A stretch of 22,512 nucleotides of DNA from Haplomitrium mnioides. Lineage: Eukaryota; Marchantiophyta; Haplomitriopsida; Calobryales. The stretch covers positions 1 to 22,512 of the forward strand of contig JBNGIS010002435.1 of assembly GCA_049999725.1 (NCBI GenBank), written 5' to 3'. Below the pieces are notes generated by a model, which made no database searches, was not told where the DNA came from, and worked only from the letters and a program-made list of their open reading frames with translations. The translations under genes and the position numbers were made by a program. Below, in pieces: positions 19,714-22,512 of this stretch (positions are counted from its first letter, which is position 1; each line of letters starts with the position of its first letter).

Positions 19714-20690
19714 AAAAACATGAATTTTGCTACATATTCTAAACTAATAACTTATCTACTATTATCATAGAAGCATCAAGATTTACTAATAAAGAATTCT
19801 AAAGCAAGACCCTTAGGCACCCTACCTCAAACCCCAACATCTGAAGCATATTATTCCAAGCCAACATATGATAGAGGTATGTCTAGAACAAGGGCCAGAT
19901 TTGGTTCCTTAAACAACACTCTCAAAAGGCAAAGCACCCAAACTTGGCAGGTATCAGCACTTCAGAGAGAGAGGTAGAGACATAGGAAACTCTACAAAAT
20001 TTTATCAAAGAGGAAGAAGAGGAGGCAAGTCTTCATATAATGATAGAAATCAGTCATCCTTAACTAATTCAAAACAACTAGTGGTTTGCAGCAGATGTGG
20101 AACTATGGGGTATACAAATAAAGTTTGCAGAATCCCAACTCACCTGGTAGCAGTGTATGCAAAGGACAAGAACCTGAAAGTTGCAACTGAGACTCATGGT
20201 GTTTTTATGAAACAGATCGATACGCTTGGCGACTATATCGATAAGGAAGAGGATCTGAATACACTTGGGACAAATATGATTCAGTATACAAATTCTACAC
20301 TACCTCTTGAAGATATTCATACATGTATAATAGATAGTGACAATACTCATACTATTTTAAAATGAAGGTCTTATTTTGCCAAGCTTATGCCCTCACACCA
20401 AAAGATGACTACTATAATGGGCAATAATCAAATTGAAGGAGGCAAAGGACCAACCATTATCTGATTGCCACAAGGAACTATTTTAAATATTAGATAAGCT
20501 ATTTATGCTCCAAGTGCAACAAGAAACCTGAGTAGTTTTGGAGATATACGAGACAATAGTTTCCACATTCATACTAGCACTTGTAAGAACTAGGAAGTGT
20601 TGCATTTGTTAAGGCACACTCCTGAAGGATGTATAATAAAAGAAACTCTATTTGCGTACCCTTTTGGTTTTCATATCACACAAATGAAAA
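19710..20690 (+). pseudogene. copia B Gag C-terminal part, zinc knuckle and protease
   Basis: It resumes with YKNMNFATYSKLITYLLLS, matching the copia A segment that begins YHNMRF. A TAG and then a one-base shift near 19970 (in an AG run) follow, then an Arg-Gly-rich linker. The knuckle at 20087-20128 reads CSRCGTMGYTNKVC, where Tyr replaces the zinc-binding His. The protease triplet at 20333-20341 is DSD, so the DSG active site is damaged. The frame stops at 20363-20365. Further homology (NNQIEGGKGP, IYAPSATRNL, IKETLF) can be followed to about 20680. Copia B then meets Gypsy B without an LTR. Confidence 0.85.
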
Positions 20691-21499
20691 ATTTTTATAC
20701 TCATGCACAAAACATCGATCAAACCATTTAGCCCTCCTCCATAGATAACCATCTTGTAATAAGTATTGATAAGCCTTCTTTCTGATTTGCTGAAATTGAG
20801 CAGTACTCCACTCCAACTTTTTTGTCAAAGTGCTGAGATAATACCCAATTTCTAACCATTCACCTTCATACAAATCCTCCCTAAAGTCAAGTTGATAGAC
20901 ACTGACACATTTTTGAGCTTGAGAATAAACTGAAGTACCAATCTCCTCCGTGTCTTCGATCATCGCTTCCTCCTTCTTAAATCGAGCTCTAGACAACATA
21001 TCAGCAATCTGATTTTGTTTTCTAGCAATATGCTTGAATGTTGGATTTAGTGATTTGATATATGCAATCCACCTCAACATAGCAATATCTGGAGTGGTGC
21101 AGTTGGTGATCATCCCAAGTAGTGGTAGGCAATCAGTTTCCACTATAACTGGTGCTCCAATCAAATACTCTCTCTCAGCTTTCATTGCCGTCACTGCTCC
21201 CTAGAGCTCTCTTTTGACTTGAGGATAACTTCTTTGCCTCTCACTCAACACTTTTGCTCCAAATCTCACTGCATACCGCTGTTCTTCTTCATCATCTTGC
21301 CCCAAAGCCCATCCAATAGCTATAGGACTTGTATCCACTGTGAGCACTATTGGCTTACCTCCTTCATATGAAACTCGTCGAAGAATAGGTGGTGAAGACA
21401 AGATTTCCTTCAATTGTCGCATTGCTACTCGTTGCTTTTCTTCCCATTTGAACTTCTTTCCTTTTCTTAATAAGGAATAAAGAGGATCTGCTATATGTG
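20690..21499 (-). pseudogene. Gypsy B RNase H and start of integrase
   Basis: RNase H shows Asp in TVDTSPIAIGWALGQ, Glu in the KREL segment, Asp in ETDCLPLLGMI and Asp in ADMLSRARF, a full set of catalytic acids. A TAG at 21198-21200 separates the halves. A linker follows, then YLLQDGYLWRRAKW, which normally leads into the integrase zinc domain. The homology ends there. Confidence 0.88.
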
Positions 21500-22512
21500 C
21501 AAAATGAGGAATCCATATGTGATAAAAAACACATGCTCCTAGAAATCTGCGCACCTCAGTTGTCGAAGTCAATGTGCTCTTCATCCTTTGAATTGCATTC
21601 ACTTTACTTGGATTAGGTTTTCGTCCATACCATCCATACAAATGTCCTACAATAACCACTTCACGTACTCCAAATAGTGATTTAGCTCTTGAAAGGATTA
21701 AGTGTACTTCTTCCAGCCTCGATAAGATCTGGTCACAATCTGAAATATGGTCAGTAACAAATTTATGACACCCCTTGTGATTGAAGGACTCATCTTTAAC
21801 TTCTTCCATACAACCTTTGATTGGAAGATCATCCAAGAAAGGCATAGTCTTCTCTGGAATAAATTCCCGCAATACTTTATTCATCCCACTCATCATATGA
21901 GCAACTGAATTTGTTGCTCCTTGCGGCAAAGTGCACATCCTTACCAACCCTATTGGAGTTCTCATAGTGGTGATATCTCTGCTCCCCACAGCAAGTTGGA
22001 ATTGATCATACCCTGAATAGAGGTCATTAATAGAATAAATAGCTCAACTTGCAAAAGCTTCAGCAAATTCATCAACTATAGGTCCCACCTTTGTATTTAT
22101 GATTGTAACTTGGTTGACAGGCTGCATATCTTGAATAAATCGTAGTCCTCCATTCTTCTTTGGAACTGTAAACCAACGATTCGAGTAGGGCGCAAAAGAT
22201 GGTTCAAGAATCCTCATTTGTAGCTTCTCTTTTAACAAGTCCATAAGCTTAGGCATATGCATTCTAAGGACTGGAATAGGTCGTAAATCCCATGGCGTAT
22301 GTGGAACAGTAAATATCACCATTGGAGCTACTACCTCCGGATCAACACACCCAATTTCAGCTGATGTAAAAGCAAATGCTTTTCCATGTTTCCTCAACAT
22401 TTCTTTGAATTCAAGCTCTTCTATTGGCAACAGAAAATCATTTGATCCCACTTTCAGCTCTTGAAGTGTAGCATCCGTAAATTTGTGACCAATTTGCCCT
22501 ACCTCTCTCAAG
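21500..22512 (-). pseudogene. Gypsy B reverse transcriptase
   Basis: Motifs in order: NRWFTVPKKNGGLRFIQDMQ in the fingers (about 22110-22180), DLYSGYDQFQL with the first catalytic Asp (about 22000-22030), TPIGLVRMCTLPQGATNSVA (about 21900-21960), and FLDD with both Asp residues intact (about 21825-21840). The thumb shows LFGVREVVIVGHLYGWYGRK and the connection RRFLGACVFYHIWIPHFAHI. One TGA interrupts it. All active-site residues seen are intact, in contrast to Gypsy A. Confidence 0.92.

Larger units (their letters stand above)
20690..22512 (-). mobile_element. Ty3/Gypsy element B, truncated at both window junctions
   Basis: Pol of a second Gypsy lineage, quite unlike Gypsy A. It holds one frame for about 600 codons with two stops: TGA at 22029-22031 (Arg in relatives, just before AIYSINDLYSGYDQF) and TAG at 21198-21200 (Trp in relatives, KREL*GA). 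It ends abruptly inside the start of integrase near 20690-20710, directly against copia B sequence with no LTR. The upstream part runs off the right edge. Confidence 0.93.

Overview
The window looks like repeat-dominated nuclear DNA from a land plant. It holds at least four long-terminal-repeat (LTR) retrotransposons or fragments of them, some nested in others, in an AT-rich background. There are no rRNA or tRNA genes, no operons and no intact host gene. The copia Gag and Gypsy pol types are plant-like. The two Gypsy types remind me of proteins from seed-free plants or gymnosperms more than from flowering plants, but that is an impression from memory, not a search.

Layout. (1) Positions 1-4439, minus strand: 5' part of a Ty1/copia element (copia A). 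It has a short LTR, a primer-binding-like site, a 2.2 kb leader with a degenerate ~38-bp purine-rich tandem array, then gag, protease and the start of integrase, all in one frame broken by five stops. (2) 4440-6916: AT-rich DNA with a decayed copia Gag zinc knuckle (5280-5488) and a polypurine tract/LTR start (6395-6406). (3) 6917-11279, minus strand: a possible broken, intron-containing gene of unknown function. Two putative introns carry the same 24-bp palindromic minisatellite. (4) 11713-20690, plus strand: a second copia element (copia B) with LTR, primer-binding-like site, 2.9 kb repeat-bearing leader, gag and start of protease. Its gag is split by (5) 15325-19709, minus strand: a Ty3/Gypsy element (Gypsy A) flanked by GTAC duplications, with one full LTR, one truncated LTR, and decayed reverse transcriptase, RNase H and integrase. 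(6) 20690-22512, minus strand: a better preserved fragment of a different Ty3/Gypsy lineage (Gypsy B), running off the right edge.

How the parts relate. Copia A and copia B belong to one lineage: Gag, zinc knuckle, protease and LTR/leader junction match in order and motif. Nearly all premature stops in copia A, copia B, Gypsy A and Gypsy B can be explained by one C-to-T change on one strand, as expected from long-term cytosine methylation. Gypsy A entered copia B after copia B was in place. Copia B then ends abruptly against Gypsy B. No element in the window is complete. The most unusual features are the 24-bp palindromic arrays and the long repeat-bearing leaders of the two copia elements.
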